From: Mesorhizobium qingshengii
Lineage (GTDB): Bacteria; Pseudomonadota; Alphaproteobacteria; Rhizobiales; Rhizobiaceae
Assembly (NCBI RefSeq): GCF_027563465.1
Contig: NZ_JAPFQA010000003.1
Coordinates: 372,001-436,000 of the forward strand
DNA: 64,000 bases
Direction: 5' to 3'
Of this stretch, positions 17,255 to 26,238 are shown piece by piece (the stretch's first letter is position 1; every line of letters begins with the position of its first letter). A program made the translations under genes and the position numbers. The notes under the pieces were generated by a model that was given only the letters and a program-made list of their open reading frames with translations, had not been told where the DNA came from and made no database searches.

Positions 17255-17438
17255 GTTCTGCTCCTGGTGCTTGTTGGCTTGGCTTGCGGCGCGGTCTCGG
17301 AGACTGTCTGGAAATTCCACTCTGCCGGCGATCCGATGGCGTTTTCCGCGCTTCCGTTGCTGACGGACCAATGTCCGCCGCGCTACGGTTCTCGAAACCG
17401 CCACCATGGGACTCGCCAGAGCGAATCTCGAAACAGTC

Positions 17439-17687
17439 TCAGATCGCGGGATTGTCGACCGGTTCGAGATTGTCTTCCGTGGTGACCCGTTCGTAGGTCT
17501 CCTGCTCGCTGCGGATACGGTATTGCGGCGAACCGTCCTTGACCGGCAGCCTGCTCTTGATCTCGAACAGTTCCGCCGTCTTCTGGACGAGGCCGGTGCG
17601 GCTCTTCATGCGCACGGTCTGGCCGATGGCGAAGAGGTGCGCGGGCGTGTCGGTGCGCGGGCGCGCATTCTGCTGGAAACGGATCAT
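17439..17687 (-). CDS. Hypothetical protein (82 residues)
   Basis: This soluble protein has an N-terminal AHLFAIGQTVRMKSRTG strand pattern reminiscent of an SH3-like or KOW-like barrel, followed by EIKSRLPVKDGSPQYRIRSE. The start overlaps the stop of the upstream hypothetical gene by four bases (ATGA), so the two are translationally coupled. No family is recognised; the barrel suggestion is an inference from residue pattern only. Confidence 0.7.
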   Translation of the reverse strand: MIRFQQNARPRTDTPAHLFAIGQTVRMKSRTGLVQKTAELFEIKSRLPVKDGSPQYRIRSEQETYERVTTEDNLEPVDNPAI

Positions 17688-17953
17688 GCTGCGTTCTCCC
17701 GGTCGCGCTTCAGCGCTGTTTCGAGTTCGAGGTAATCGATGGCGACAAGCTGGCTGGTGGGCGGGTTCTTCACCGCCCTTGCCGGCAGATGGATGAAGGT
17801 GGCGACGCGGCGCCAGGCAAGACGCGACATGCCTTCGATCACCTCTTCGTCGTGATCGATGTCGTAGTCGCCGGCCGGCAGCAATCCTTCCAATCCGCCG
17901 AGCGCGAAAGGTGCCGCGAAATGCGCGATGGAGCGGGTGGTGCGGTCCGACAT
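17684..17953 (-). CDS. Hypothetical protein (89 residues), coupled to the next gene
   Basis: The chosen start is ATG 17953 (MSDRTTRSIAHFAAPFALGG). The longer form adds 26 residues without a ribosome site. The sequence has an acidic DYDIDHDEEVIEG turn and the helix YLELETALKRDRENAA. Its end overlaps the 17439-17687 gene by four bases, so the pair forms a two-gene operon. The function is unknown. A partner role with the downstream basic protein is possible but unsupported. Confidence 0.7.
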   Translation of the reverse strand: MSDRTTRSIAHFAAPFALGGLEGLLPAGDYDIDHDEEVIEGMSRLAWRRVATFIHLPARAVKNPPTSQLVAIDYLELETALKRDRENAA

Positions 17954-18052
17954 AGCCTTAACCTTGATACCTTCCGGGCCCTGAAGTTTTCCGGCAGCGA
18001 CCGGGAAGCGTCTTGCGCCTCGCGGCGCCATGCAGGCAGCGGTCCTGAAAGC

Positions 18053-18078
18053 AAAAAAGCGGGGACGAGCCCCGCTTT
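18053..18078 (-). terminator. Terminator downstream of the third cold-shock gene
   Basis: AAAGCGGGG pairs with CCCCGCTTT around ACGAG. Read on the minus strand it ends in TTTTTT. It lies 85 bases past the csp stop at 18163. Confidence 0.8.
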
Positions 18079-18162
18079 CCTATCTCCGGCAATCGCTGGA
18101 AATAAGCCGATTTCGAGAGCTGCCAGTACATCCGTGGTCAGCGTTCATCGAATTAGGCCGGA

Positions 18163-18369
18163 TCAGATCAGTTGCAGATTGGCGGCCGACTCGCGGCCCT
18201 TGGTGTCGCGCTCCAACTCGAATTGCAGCTTCTGGCCTTCGGCGAGGCCTGGAAAGCCGGCGCGCTCCAGCGCGCTGACATGGACGAAAACGTCCTTGCC
18301 GCCATCGGTCGGCTGAATGAAGCCAAAGCCCTTCTGGCCGTTGTAGAACTTCACGGTTCCGGTATTCAT
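18163..18369 (-). CDS. Cold-shock domain protein (third of three)
   Basis: This 68-residue cold-shock domain begins MNTGTVKFYNGQKGFGFIQP, with RNP1 KGFGFI and RNP2 VFVHVS. It differs from the two copies at 15 kb in the C-terminal third (QFELERDTKGRESAANLQLI), so it belongs to a separate CspA-like lineage rather than the local duplication. The start at 18369 is the only one that avoids a 44-residue non-homologous extension. Confidence 0.95.
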   Translation of the reverse strand: MNTGTVKFYNGQKGFGFIQPTDGGKDVFVHVSALERAGFPGLAEGQKLQFELERDTKGRESAANLQLI

Positions 18370-18703
18370 AGGTGTGGGTGTCTTTCGAAGAATGAGAAAT
18401 GGTCGCGGAGCGAATGTGCCGCTCGCCCGGTATCGATGATTTGGAATGAGATTGGCGGGTCGAGAACCTCTGACGCCGCGAGATGCCAATTCTGGCCCCA
18501 AACGATCTTGGTTATATAGACCAGCTGGTCCGATTGTTCAAGAAGATTTCCGAAAATCCCTCACGTTGGCAAAAAAATAGAACGCTATAATTATTTGGAA
18601 AATTCTGATAGAGGTTGGAAGCTTTCTGAAAAAATTCTTGAATCCATGCTGGGGCGATTGTCCCGGCACTTGCATTTTATTTATTCCCGAAAGGACAAAA
18701 ATC
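18370..18703. other. AT-rich divergent control region
   Basis: No gene is seen in these 334 bases. From about 18490 to 18700 the base composition drops well below that of the rest of the window. A perfect TATAAT lies at 18586-18591 and TTGGCA at 18566, though their 14-base spacing is short for a standard promoter. It lies between the minus-strand csp and the plus-strand 74-residue gene and probably drives both. Confidence 0.5.
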
Positions 18704-18928
18704 ATGGTTTCCGTCAGAACCCCGAAAGGCACGACCCTGGCGATCAACCCGATCATCAAGCCAGCCAGCATGCACGCCATTGCCGTTGGCCCGACTGGCA
18801 AACCGATGATCGTCAAGTCGGCACGGCTCACCATCAGAAGCGACGAGGCGGCGAGGCGCACGATCGCCGACACCGATGGAACCGTGCGGCGGGCCAGACA
18901 GGTTGCCGAGAGCAATCGCCTGATCTGA
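18704..18928 (+). CDS. Hypothetical protein (74 residues)
   Basis: This small protein begins MVSVRTPKGTTLAINPIIKP. GAAAGGAC precedes the ATG at 18704 and makes this start much better than an in-frame ATG 22 codons earlier. It has a possible beta-rich N-terminal half and a basic C-terminal helix (EAARRTIADTDGTVRRARQV). No signal peptide or family is recognised. The AT-rich upstream region suggests an individually regulated, perhaps stress-induced gene. Confidence 0.6.
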   Translation: MVSVRTPKGTTLAINPIIKPASMHAIAVGPTGKPMIVKSARLTIRSDEAARRTIADTDGTVRRARQVAESNRLI

Positions 18929-19215
18929 GAAAGGCGACGGCTCGAATCCGCTGCAAAGCCTCGTTCTCGCGGCGTCCGGGTTCCGGCGGCTCCTGCCAGC
19001 ACGGATCCGCCGTCGTTCGTGTCGAAGTGGCTTGCCACGACAGCCTCGCCGGGACCCTGCCTCGATCCGCTCTTGAATCTCCGCCTCCCATGCCTTAGGT
19101 CCGGCAGGCGGACAAACACGGCAGGTTTCCCATTAACAGAGATCAGAGAAGAGCGGCGGGCGCGGGAACCAGATCTGGCGCTGGAGGACAGCCACCGCTG
19201 GGCCTCGACCAGTAC

Positions 19216-20850
19216 GTGCAGCAGGCGCTGCAGTTGCATCAGGCCGGGCGCCGGCAAGAGGCCGAGGCGATCTACCGGCAGGTGCTGGCGCGCCAGCCCA
19301 AGCACGCGGCCGCGGCGCATTTCCTGGGACTGCTGCTGCACCAGACAGGGCGCAGCGCCGAGGGGCTCGATCTCATCGAACAGTCGGTGAGCCTGCAGCC
19401 GACGAATCCCGACTTCCTCAACAATTTCGGCACGGTGATGCGCGATCTCGGCCGTGTCGCCGCGGCCGTCGATTTCTTCCGCGGCGCGGTGGATATCCGG
19501 CTAGACCAGCTGGCGGCGCGCGACAACCTCGGCTCGTCGCTGAAGCAGCTCGGCCAGTTCGAGGAGGCCGAGGAGATCTATCGCGGCACGATCGTGCGCA
19601 ACCCCTTCCACGTCCGCGCGCGCATCGGACTTGCCGAAACGCTGCAGGAAGCGGGGCGGCTGGACGAGGCGCTTGGCATCTTCCGCGAGGCGCTGGCCAT
19701 CCGGCCGAAGGATGCCGACCTGCTGCACGGGCTCGGCGTCGGGCTGATGGAAAAGGGCAAGCTCGATGAGGCCGCCGATCTGTTCCGGCAGGCGCTGGCG
19801 GTCAACCCCGGCATGGCGCGTGCCTGGCTGATGCTGACGCAGGTCAAGCGCCAGAAGGAGCGCGACGCCGAACTGGCCGGCATGGAAGCGCAGCATGCCA
19901 AGGCGCCGCAGGACAGCCTGGCGCGCATGCAACTGTCGTTCGGTCTCGGCAAGGCCAATGACGATTTGAAGGATTATCCGCGTGCTTTCGACTATTTCGC
20001 CGAAGGCAATGCCATCCGCCGCAAAGGTATCGATTACGATCCCCTGAGGACGCGCGCCGAATTCGATGCGATGAAGACGGTGTTCGATGCCGGCTTCTTC
20101 GGAAAGCACAAGCCAAGCTCAATCACCGACGACACGCCGATCTTCGTCGTCGGCATGCCGCGTTCCGGCACGACGCTGGTCGAGCAGATCATCGCCAGCC
20201 ATCCCAAGGTCTACGGCGCCGGCGAGCTCAGCATTTTGAAGACCGCCGTCGGCAAGCAGTTTCCGTCGACCATGCCGGGTGGCTTTCCCTGGGGAATATC
20301 GGACGTGCCCGACGCGGATTTTGCCGAGGCGGGGCAGGCCTATCTCGACATGCTGCATGCCCGCTATCCGCATATCAGCCATGTCACCGACAAGATGCCA
20401 GGCAACTTCCTGCTTATCGGCTTCATCCACATGATGCTGCCGAAAGCCAGGATTATCCACTGCACCCGCGATGCGGCGGCGACATGCCTGTCGATCTACA
20501 AGGTGCATTTCCGTGGCGACAGCCACCGCTATGGCTATGACCTCGGCGAACTGGCCGACTTCCACAATCTCTACACCGACATCATGGCGCATTGGCGCGC
20601 GGTGCTGCCGGGGGTGGTGCATGATGTGCGCTACGAGGATTTCGTCGCCGATCAGGAAGGGCAAAGCCGGGCGCTCATCGACTATCTCGGCCTGCCATGG
20701 GACGATGCGGTGCTGTCGTTCCACGAGACCGACCGGCCGGTGCGCACGGCGTCGGCGGCCCAGGTGCGCCAGCCGATGTATCAAGGCTCGGTCGATTTGT
20801 GGAAGCGCTATGGGGACCGGCTGAAGCCGTTGCTGGACAAGCTGGACTGA
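19216..20850 (+). CDS. TPR-repeat sulfotransferase
   Basis: About five tetratricopeptide repeats (residues 1-230; e.g. GRLDEALGIFREALAIRPKD) are fused to a sulfotransferase domain (about 305-540). The PAPS 5'-phosphosulfate loop is GMPRSGTTLVEQ (313-324), and the 3'-phosphate site is in HCTRDAAATCLSIY. Such proteins transfer sulfate from PAPS to saccharide or protein targets held by the TPRs; the target is unknown. The only usual start in this frame after the stop at 19096 is GTG 19216, which has no good ribosome site, and the residues just before it (GLDQY) look family-like. The true start is therefore uncertain and an N-terminal sequence error is possible. Confidence 0.9.
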   Translation: MQQALQLHQAGRRQEAEAIYRQVLARQPKHAAAAHFLGLLLHQTGRSAEGLDLIEQSVSLQPTNPDFLNNFGTVMRDLGRVAAAVDFFRGAVDIRLDQLAARDNLGSSLKQLGQFEEAEEIYRGTIVRNPFHVRARIGLAETLQEAGRLDEALGIFREALAIRPKDADLLHGLGVGLMEKGKLDEAADLFRQALAVNPGMARAWLMLTQVKRQKERDAELAGMEAQHAKAPQDSLARMQLSFGLGKANDDLKDYPRAFDYFAEGNAIRRKGIDYDPLRTRAEFDAMKTVFDAGFFGKHKPSSITDDTPIFVVGMPRSGTTLVEQIIASHPKVYGAGELSILKTAVGKQFPSTMPGGFPWGISDVPDADFAEAGQAYLDMLHARYPHISHVTDKMPGNFLLIGFIHMMLPKARIIHCTRDAAATCLSIYKVHFRGDSHRYGYDLGELADFHNLYTDIMAHWRAVLPGVVHDVRYEDFVADQEGQSRALIDYLGLPWDDAVLSFHETDRPVRTASAAQVRQPMYQGSVDLWKRYGDRLKPLLDKLD

Positions 20851-20875
20851 ACGGTCAGCCCGATGCCCTGCGCTG

Positions 20876-20931
20876 GATCAGGATGACGTTGGTTGAATCG
20901 TCGTCTTGATCTTTTTGGGCGACATGCATTA
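20876..20931. repeat. Dispersed repeat fragment (copy C)
   Basis: An imperfect hairpin (GATCAGGATGACG...CGTCGTCTTGATC) is followed by the half-element TTTTTGGGCGACATGCAT seen at the ends of copies D and E. It fills nearly all of the gap between two convergent genes, ends on the stop codon of the 20929-21492 gene, and may act as their shared 3' stem-loop. Confidence 0.65.
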
Positions 20932-21492
20932 GCCGGCCTGCGCCTCGTAGCGCAGGAAAACGTTGCCGTTGCCAAAGGCCTGCGACCGGGCCAGCTTGAC
21001 GTTAAGCCGGTTGCCGATGCCTTCGAACATCGTCCTGCCGGCGCCAAGCATGATCGGGACGATGACGAACTGGTATTCGTCGATCAAGCTCTCCTCGGCC
21101 AATTGAGCGACGAGATTGCCGCTTCCCAGGATGGTCATGTGATTGCCTGGCTGCTGCTTCAATTCCCGAAGCTTCGCGGTCGCTCCGCTTTTAACCAATT
21201 CGGTGTTGTTCCAACTCGCCGTGTCGAGCGTGCGGGAAAACACGACCTTCGGCATGGCATTCATGCGCTCGGCCACCACCGGCGCGATCTGGGTGGCCAT
21301 CGGCGTCGGCCAGAACTGGATCATCAGATCATAAGTGACCCGGCCCAGCACCAGCATGCCGCCGCCCTTGGCATTATCGGCTACGAAAGCGTTCCATTCC
21401 GGATCCTGGCTGTGCGCCCAATCCATAGCGCCGTGCCCGTCGGTAAAATAGCCGTCGAGCGATATGCTGTTGAATACGATTAGCTTGCGCAT
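20929..21492 (-). CDS. Dihydrofolate reductase-like (RibD C-terminal) protein
   Basis: This 187-residue protein belongs to the RibD_C/DHFR-like superfamily. It begins MRKLIVFNSISLDGYFTDGH and has GGMLVLGRVTYDLM, the NADPH-binding GSGNLVAQLAEESLIDEYQF, and the typical PIMLGAGRTMFEG. Stand-alone members are NAD(P)H-dependent reductases of unknown substrate. It heads a run of small minus-strand enzymes (DUF1428, VOC, DUF1127 and SnoaL-like). The start ATG is preceded by AGGAT. A regulatory function is not implied. Confidence 0.88.
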   Translation of the reverse strand: MRKLIVFNSISLDGYFTDGHGAMDWAHSQDPEWNAFVADNAKGGGMLVLGRVTYDLMIQFWPTPMATQIAPVVAERMNAMPKVVFSRTLDTASWNNTELVKSGATAKLRELKQQPGNHMTILGSGNLVAQLAEESLIDEYQFVIVPIMLGAGRTMFEGIGNRLNVKLARSQAFGNGNVFLRYEAQAG

Positions 21493-21580
21493 AAGTCGAT
21501 CCTATTTTGAGAGATGGAGTTTTCGCGCCCTGCTGTCGGCGTCGGCATGCGGCAGCTGGCGATTGGTCGGGATGTTCTGC

Positions 21581-21934
21581 CTACAGTTCCATGAATGGCT
21601 GGAAGCCGCCGAAGATCATGCGCTTCATATCGAAGGGCATGGGTCCCCAGTCGGGTGTCAAACGCGGGTCGGCCATCACCTTGGGCATGACCGCGTCGCG
21701 GCTCTGTCTGGATTCATAGACCACCCAGGCGAAGACGACGATCTCGTCGTCCTTTGCCTGAACGGCTCGCGGAAACGAGGTCAACTCGCCATAGGGCACG
21801 TCGTCGCCGATACATTCGACATAGGCGAGCGCGCCGTGTTCCATCCATATAGGGCCTGTGAGGTTGGCCAGCTTCTTGTAGTCGTCGAGTTTTGCCTTCG
21901 GCACGGCAAGCACGAAACCATCGACATAGGACAT
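21581..21934 (-). CDS. DUF1428 protein (YbaA-like, dimeric alpha-beta barrel)
   Basis: This 117-residue protein begins MSYVDGFVLAVPKAKLDDYK and has the family-typical GALAYVECIGDDVPYGELTSF, EIVVFAWVVYESR and the C-terminal PFDMKRMIFGGFQPF. The start at 21934 follows AGGAG. An 80-residue upstream extension in frame is not conserved and overlaps the VOC gene. DUF1428 proteins resemble dimeric ferredoxin-like enzymes, and their reaction is unknown. It lies 110 bases downstream of a VOC gene, and the two probably form one transcript. Confidence 0.9.
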   Translation of the reverse strand: MSYVDGFVLAVPKAKLDDYKKLANLTGPIWMEHGALAYVECIGDDVPYGELTSFPRAVQAKDDEIVVFAWVVYESRQSRDAVMPKVMADPRLTPDWGPMPFDMKRMIFGGFQPFMEL

Positions 21935-22044
21935 GGTGGAACTCCTTTGCTGAAAAACGAGCGCCGGGTCGGCGGGGATACGACCCGGCGCGGTGAGCGT
22001 GTCAGCCCAGCTATTGGCGGGCGACGCCTGCTCGCTAGGAAGCC

Positions 22045-22467
22045 TTACTTCACCGGCGCGTTCATCGCCCAGGCGACGCCGAACGGATCGTTCAGCTGGC
22101 CCCAGCGGTCGCCCCAGAACATCACCTGCAACGGCGTGGCCACTTCGCAGCCGGCATCGACGGCGCGCTGCCACCAGCTGTCGATGTCGCCATCGTCGAG
22201 ATGGAGTTGCAGCGTGTAGCCCTGCGCCGCCTTATGCGGATGGCCGTGTTCGGGATAGGCATCGCCCAGCATCAGCGTCGAGCCGTTGATGTGGAGATGG
22301 ATATGCATGGTGCGGCCTTTTTCGTCCGCCGGATAGGCAAAGACCTGCTCGGCGCCGAAGGCCTTCTTGTAGAATTCGGCGGCCTTGAAGGCGCCATCCA
22401 CCTGCAGGTAGGGGGTCAATCCGCCGAGCACTTCTGCCCTGGGCTGAACGGGGGTCTGGTCAGTCAT
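22045..22467 (-). CDS. VOC-superfamily (PhnB/glyoxalase-like) protein
   Basis: This 140-residue single vicinal-oxygen-chelate unit begins after a short tail with LGGLTPYLQVDGAFKAAEFY. It then has MHIHLHINGSTLMLGDAYPE and VMFWGDRWGQLNDPFGVAWA, as in PhnB-like proteins. Metal-ligand candidates are His and Glu in those strands. AGAGGAGC precedes the ATG. The pairing with a DUF1428 gene just downstream is often seen in proteobacteria, which suggests a shared small-molecule role that the sequence does not identify. Confidence 0.9.
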   Translation of the reverse strand: MTDQTPVQPRAEVLGGLTPYLQVDGAFKAAEFYKKAFGAEQVFAYPADEKGRTMHIHLHINGSTLMLGDAYPEHGHPHKAAQGYTLQLHLDDGDIDSWWQRAVDAGCEVATPLQVMFWGDRWGQLNDPFGVAWAMNAPVK

Positions 22468-22616
22468 GTCTTGCTCCTCTTTGCGTTGGTCTGGCCTTGC
22501 CGATCATAGGACGCATGAGGTGACGGTGATCCTACATGGCCGCGAACTTTTCTATGAAGGCCGGGTCCGGACAGCCTCCGGATTGAGCTGCGGCTGCACC
22601 GGCCGGATGGTCGCGG

Positions 22617-22799
22617 TCATATGACCTTGGCCGAGAAGGTGGCCGCGCGACGGCTGTTCCGCGCATCGAAGACTTCCGAAAAGCCGATGTCCTTGCGCAA
22701 TCCGGCTGGCAGCGAAAGCAGGATGCGTTCGCCGCGGTGGCGGGCACGCGCTGCCGCATAGCGGGTTGCGATGCGACCGATGGATGACAGGACCAACAT
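22617..22799 (-). CDS. DUF1127-family small protein
   Basis: This 60-residue basic protein shows the DUF1127 pattern in RGERILLSLPAGLRKDIGFS, including the invariant L-x-K-D-I-G. In Agrobacterium and Rhodobacter, DUF1127 proteins bind RNA and affect phosphate and central metabolism. The ATG at 22799 follows GGGGAG. It is encoded on its own between the VOC gene and a SnoaL-like gene. Confidence 0.82.
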   Translation of the reverse strand: MLVLSSIGRIATRYAAARARHRGERILLSLPAGLRKDIGFSEVFDARNSRRAATFSAKVI

Positions 22800-22890
22800 G
22801 ACAAATTCTCCCCGGTTGGTGCCGGCATCATCGTGTCGGCATCCCAAGGACGAGGCAGGTTCAGGCGATCCGACAGATCGTCGAATTATT

Positions 22891-23277
22891 TCAGATGACC
22901 GACGCGGCAAGCGCGGTATCGTAATATTCCACCAGCCCGATGATCTTGCCGTCGCGGACCGTCCAGAAATCAGCGGTACGCATGACAAGCTCCTGGCCGG
23001 TGGTTTTGCGCGTCAAATGGATCTCGACCTGCGCCGCGATCTTGTCGCCGCCGTCGATGATGTCCACCGGGACGAAGCTCCGGAATTCGAAATCATTGTC
23101 CAGCGACATGAGGCGGGCAAGGAACTCCTGCTTGCCGTTGCCTGAGCTGATGAAAGGTGCCTGCGGTTCGGCGACCCAGGAGAAGACGACATCGTCGGAG
23201 CAGTGGGCCAGTGCGCCCACGATGTCGCGTTCTGCATAGGCATCATAGAGGTTCTTGACGACGTCTACCCCGCGCAT
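22891..23277 (-). CDS. SnoaL/NTF2-like protein
   Basis: This 128-residue NTF2-fold protein begins MRGVDVVKNLYDAYAERDIV. It contains the typical ALAHCSDDVVFSW, the NGKQEFLARL helix, and the C-terminal FWTVRDGKIIGLVEYYDTAL. Small NTF2 proteins of this class are isomerases, hydrolases or binding proteins. The absence of a partner domain leaves the function open. GAGGAAAC precedes the ATG. Confidence 0.88.
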   Translation of the reverse strand: MRGVDVVKNLYDAYAERDIVGALAHCSDDVVFSWVAEPQAPFISSGNGKQEFLARLMSLDNDFEFRSFVPVDIIDGGDKIAAQVEIHLTRKTTGQELVMRTADFWTVRDGKIIGLVEYYDTALAASVI

Positions 23278-23385
23278 GACCGTTTCCTCCCTCGTTTTGC
23301 GAACCCTCAGGATGCGCCTTTTTCGGTCGGCGGGAAAGTGCGGGCCGGCAACCCTCGAATGCCGGCCCGGCGGAGGCATGGCTTT

Positions 23386-24911
<1,526 letters not shown>

Positions 24912-25053
24912 TTTGATTTCTCTGGTCTTGCCGGAGGAAAACTCCGGTTCAATGCACTTTGACGGTGCGCGTGCTGGCCATCAGGCTCGGCGTTGCAACA
25001 CCACGAAGGGCAGACCAAAAAATCGAAGCGGGAAAAACCCGGACCGTCCCTGG

Positions 25054-25125
25054 TCAGCCCTGCAAGCTGGCTCGCAGGGCAGAGATCGGGCCACGCTGAC
25101 GATGGTGACGATGAAACGTGAACAC
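25054..25125 (-). CDS. Candidate leader peptide (uORF) upstream of the ABC-F gene
   Basis: A 23-codon frame begins at GTG 25125 and encodes MFTFHRHHRQRGPISALRAS then LQG. It is preceded at six-base spacing by GAAAGGAGGG, a near-perfect Shine-Dalgarno and one of the best in the window. The peptide is rich in His and Arg near its start. The last codons sit inside the inverted repeat GCCCTGC...GCAGGGC (25057-25080). Past it on the same strand are CGGG-TTTTT-CCCG and a T-run (about 25018-25041). This arrangement matches ribosome-stalling attenuators known upstream of other ABC-F genes. It is an inference, not a proven control element. Confidence 0.6.
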   Translation of the reverse strand: MFTFHRHHRQRGPISALRASLQG

Positions 25126-25164
25126 GTGAGCCCTCCTTTCAAGACGTTCGAGTGTGAGAAGCGA

Positions 25165-26070
25165 TTACACCAAAGGCGGGGCCGATGGCAAGGCCGCCGC
25201 TTTCACCCGGCGCGGGAACGGGTCCAGCACCAGTATGCAACCGCCGATGATCGCCACCGCGCCGAAGGCCTGGATGATAGTCAGAGACTCGCCAAGCAGA
25301 GCCGTGCCGACCAGCACCGCGACCGTGGTCACGGCGAATTCGACGCTGATCGTCCTGGTGGCGCCGATGCTGGCCACCAGCCGGAAGTAGACGACATAGG
25401 TCATCGCGCTCATCACGCAGGCGAGGATCGCGAGATAGAGGAAGTCGATGGCGCGCGGCATCGCCGGCACCGGCACGGCCAGAAGCAGCGGCAGCGTCAT
25501 CAGCCCACCGAACAGGAAAGCGGCGCTGGTGAGTTCGAGCGAGCCGACCGCGCGCAGATGGCGGTTGGCATAGTTGCTGCCGAACGCGGCCGAGAAGGAG
25601 CTGAACAGCGAGGCGGCGCAGCCGAATGCGAAGGACGGCGTGATCGGCACCGAAGGGAAGCCGACCAGAACGATGATGCCGGCGGCGCCGAGGAGCAGCC
25701 CGGCCAGCCCGCGAACGGTGATGCGCTCGAGCCCCCACAACTGGCCGATGATCATCGAGAACAGCGGGATCGCGGCAACGAGGATGGCCGCCATCGCCGT
25801 GCCGATGCGCGGCGTGGCATAGGACAGGCCGATCAGTTGTGCGGCGACGGTCGTCGCGCCGACCATCGTGAAACGCCGCCAGCCGGCGCTGAAATCGAGC
25901 CGGCGCCGAGTCACCGCGGCCAACAGCAGAAGCGTGATGCCGGCGATCAGCGACCGCAAGGTGACCGCGCCGATCCAGCCAAACGCATGCACCACCTTGA
26001 GCAGCACCAGGAACGACAGGCCCCAGGTGATGGCAAGGAAGACGTAGGAGGCGATGTCCCTGGGTTTCAT
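25165..26070 (-). CDS. DMT-family (EamA) inner-membrane transporter
   Basis: This 301-residue protein has two EamA repeats and about ten membrane segments. It opens MKPRDIASYVFLAITWGLSF, the usual EamA start. Internal signatures are LRSLIAGITLLLLAAV and LSYATPRIGTAMAAILVAAI in repeat 1 and AMTYVVYFRLVASIGATRTI in repeat 2. Family members export metabolites or amino acids; the substrate is unknown. An in-frame start at 26166 would add 32 residues but lacks a ribosome site. It shares the intergenic stretch with the ABC-F leader but is unlikely to be co-regulated with it because the leader has its own ribosome site. Confidence 0.88.
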   Translation of the reverse strand: MKPRDIASYVFLAITWGLSFLVLLKVVHAFGWIGAVTLRSLIAGITLLLLAAVTRRRLDFSAGWRRFTMVGATTVAAQLIGLSYATPRIGTAMAAILVAAIPLFSMIIGQLWGLERITVRGLAGLLLGAAGIIVLVGFPSVPITPSFAFGCAASLFSSFSAAFGSNYANRHLRAVGSLELTSAAFLFGGLMTLPLLLAVPVPAMPRAIDFLYLAILACVMSAMTYVVYFRLVASIGATRTISVEFAVTTVAVLVGTALLGESLTIIQAFGAVAIIGGCILVLDPFPRRVKAAALPSAPPLV

Positions 26071-26238
26071 GAATGGGCGGCCGGCGGGTGGTTTGTTTCC
26101 GGAGCGGAAGGGCAGGATGGCAAGGCCCGTATAGATTCCACCGGCGACTGGCAAGGACGGGTGCATAGTCCAGAAGCGAGTCGCCGGTGAAGTTGGCCGA
26201 AGAAGAGCTTTTATGTTGGAGAGGGGGGCGAAGGATCG

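Noticed and set aside
22532..22831. Minus-strand frame overlapping the DUF1127 gene
   Set aside because: It reads the DUF1127 gene in another frame and has unusual composition; the DUF1127 frame carries the K-D-I-G motif and a ribosome site.
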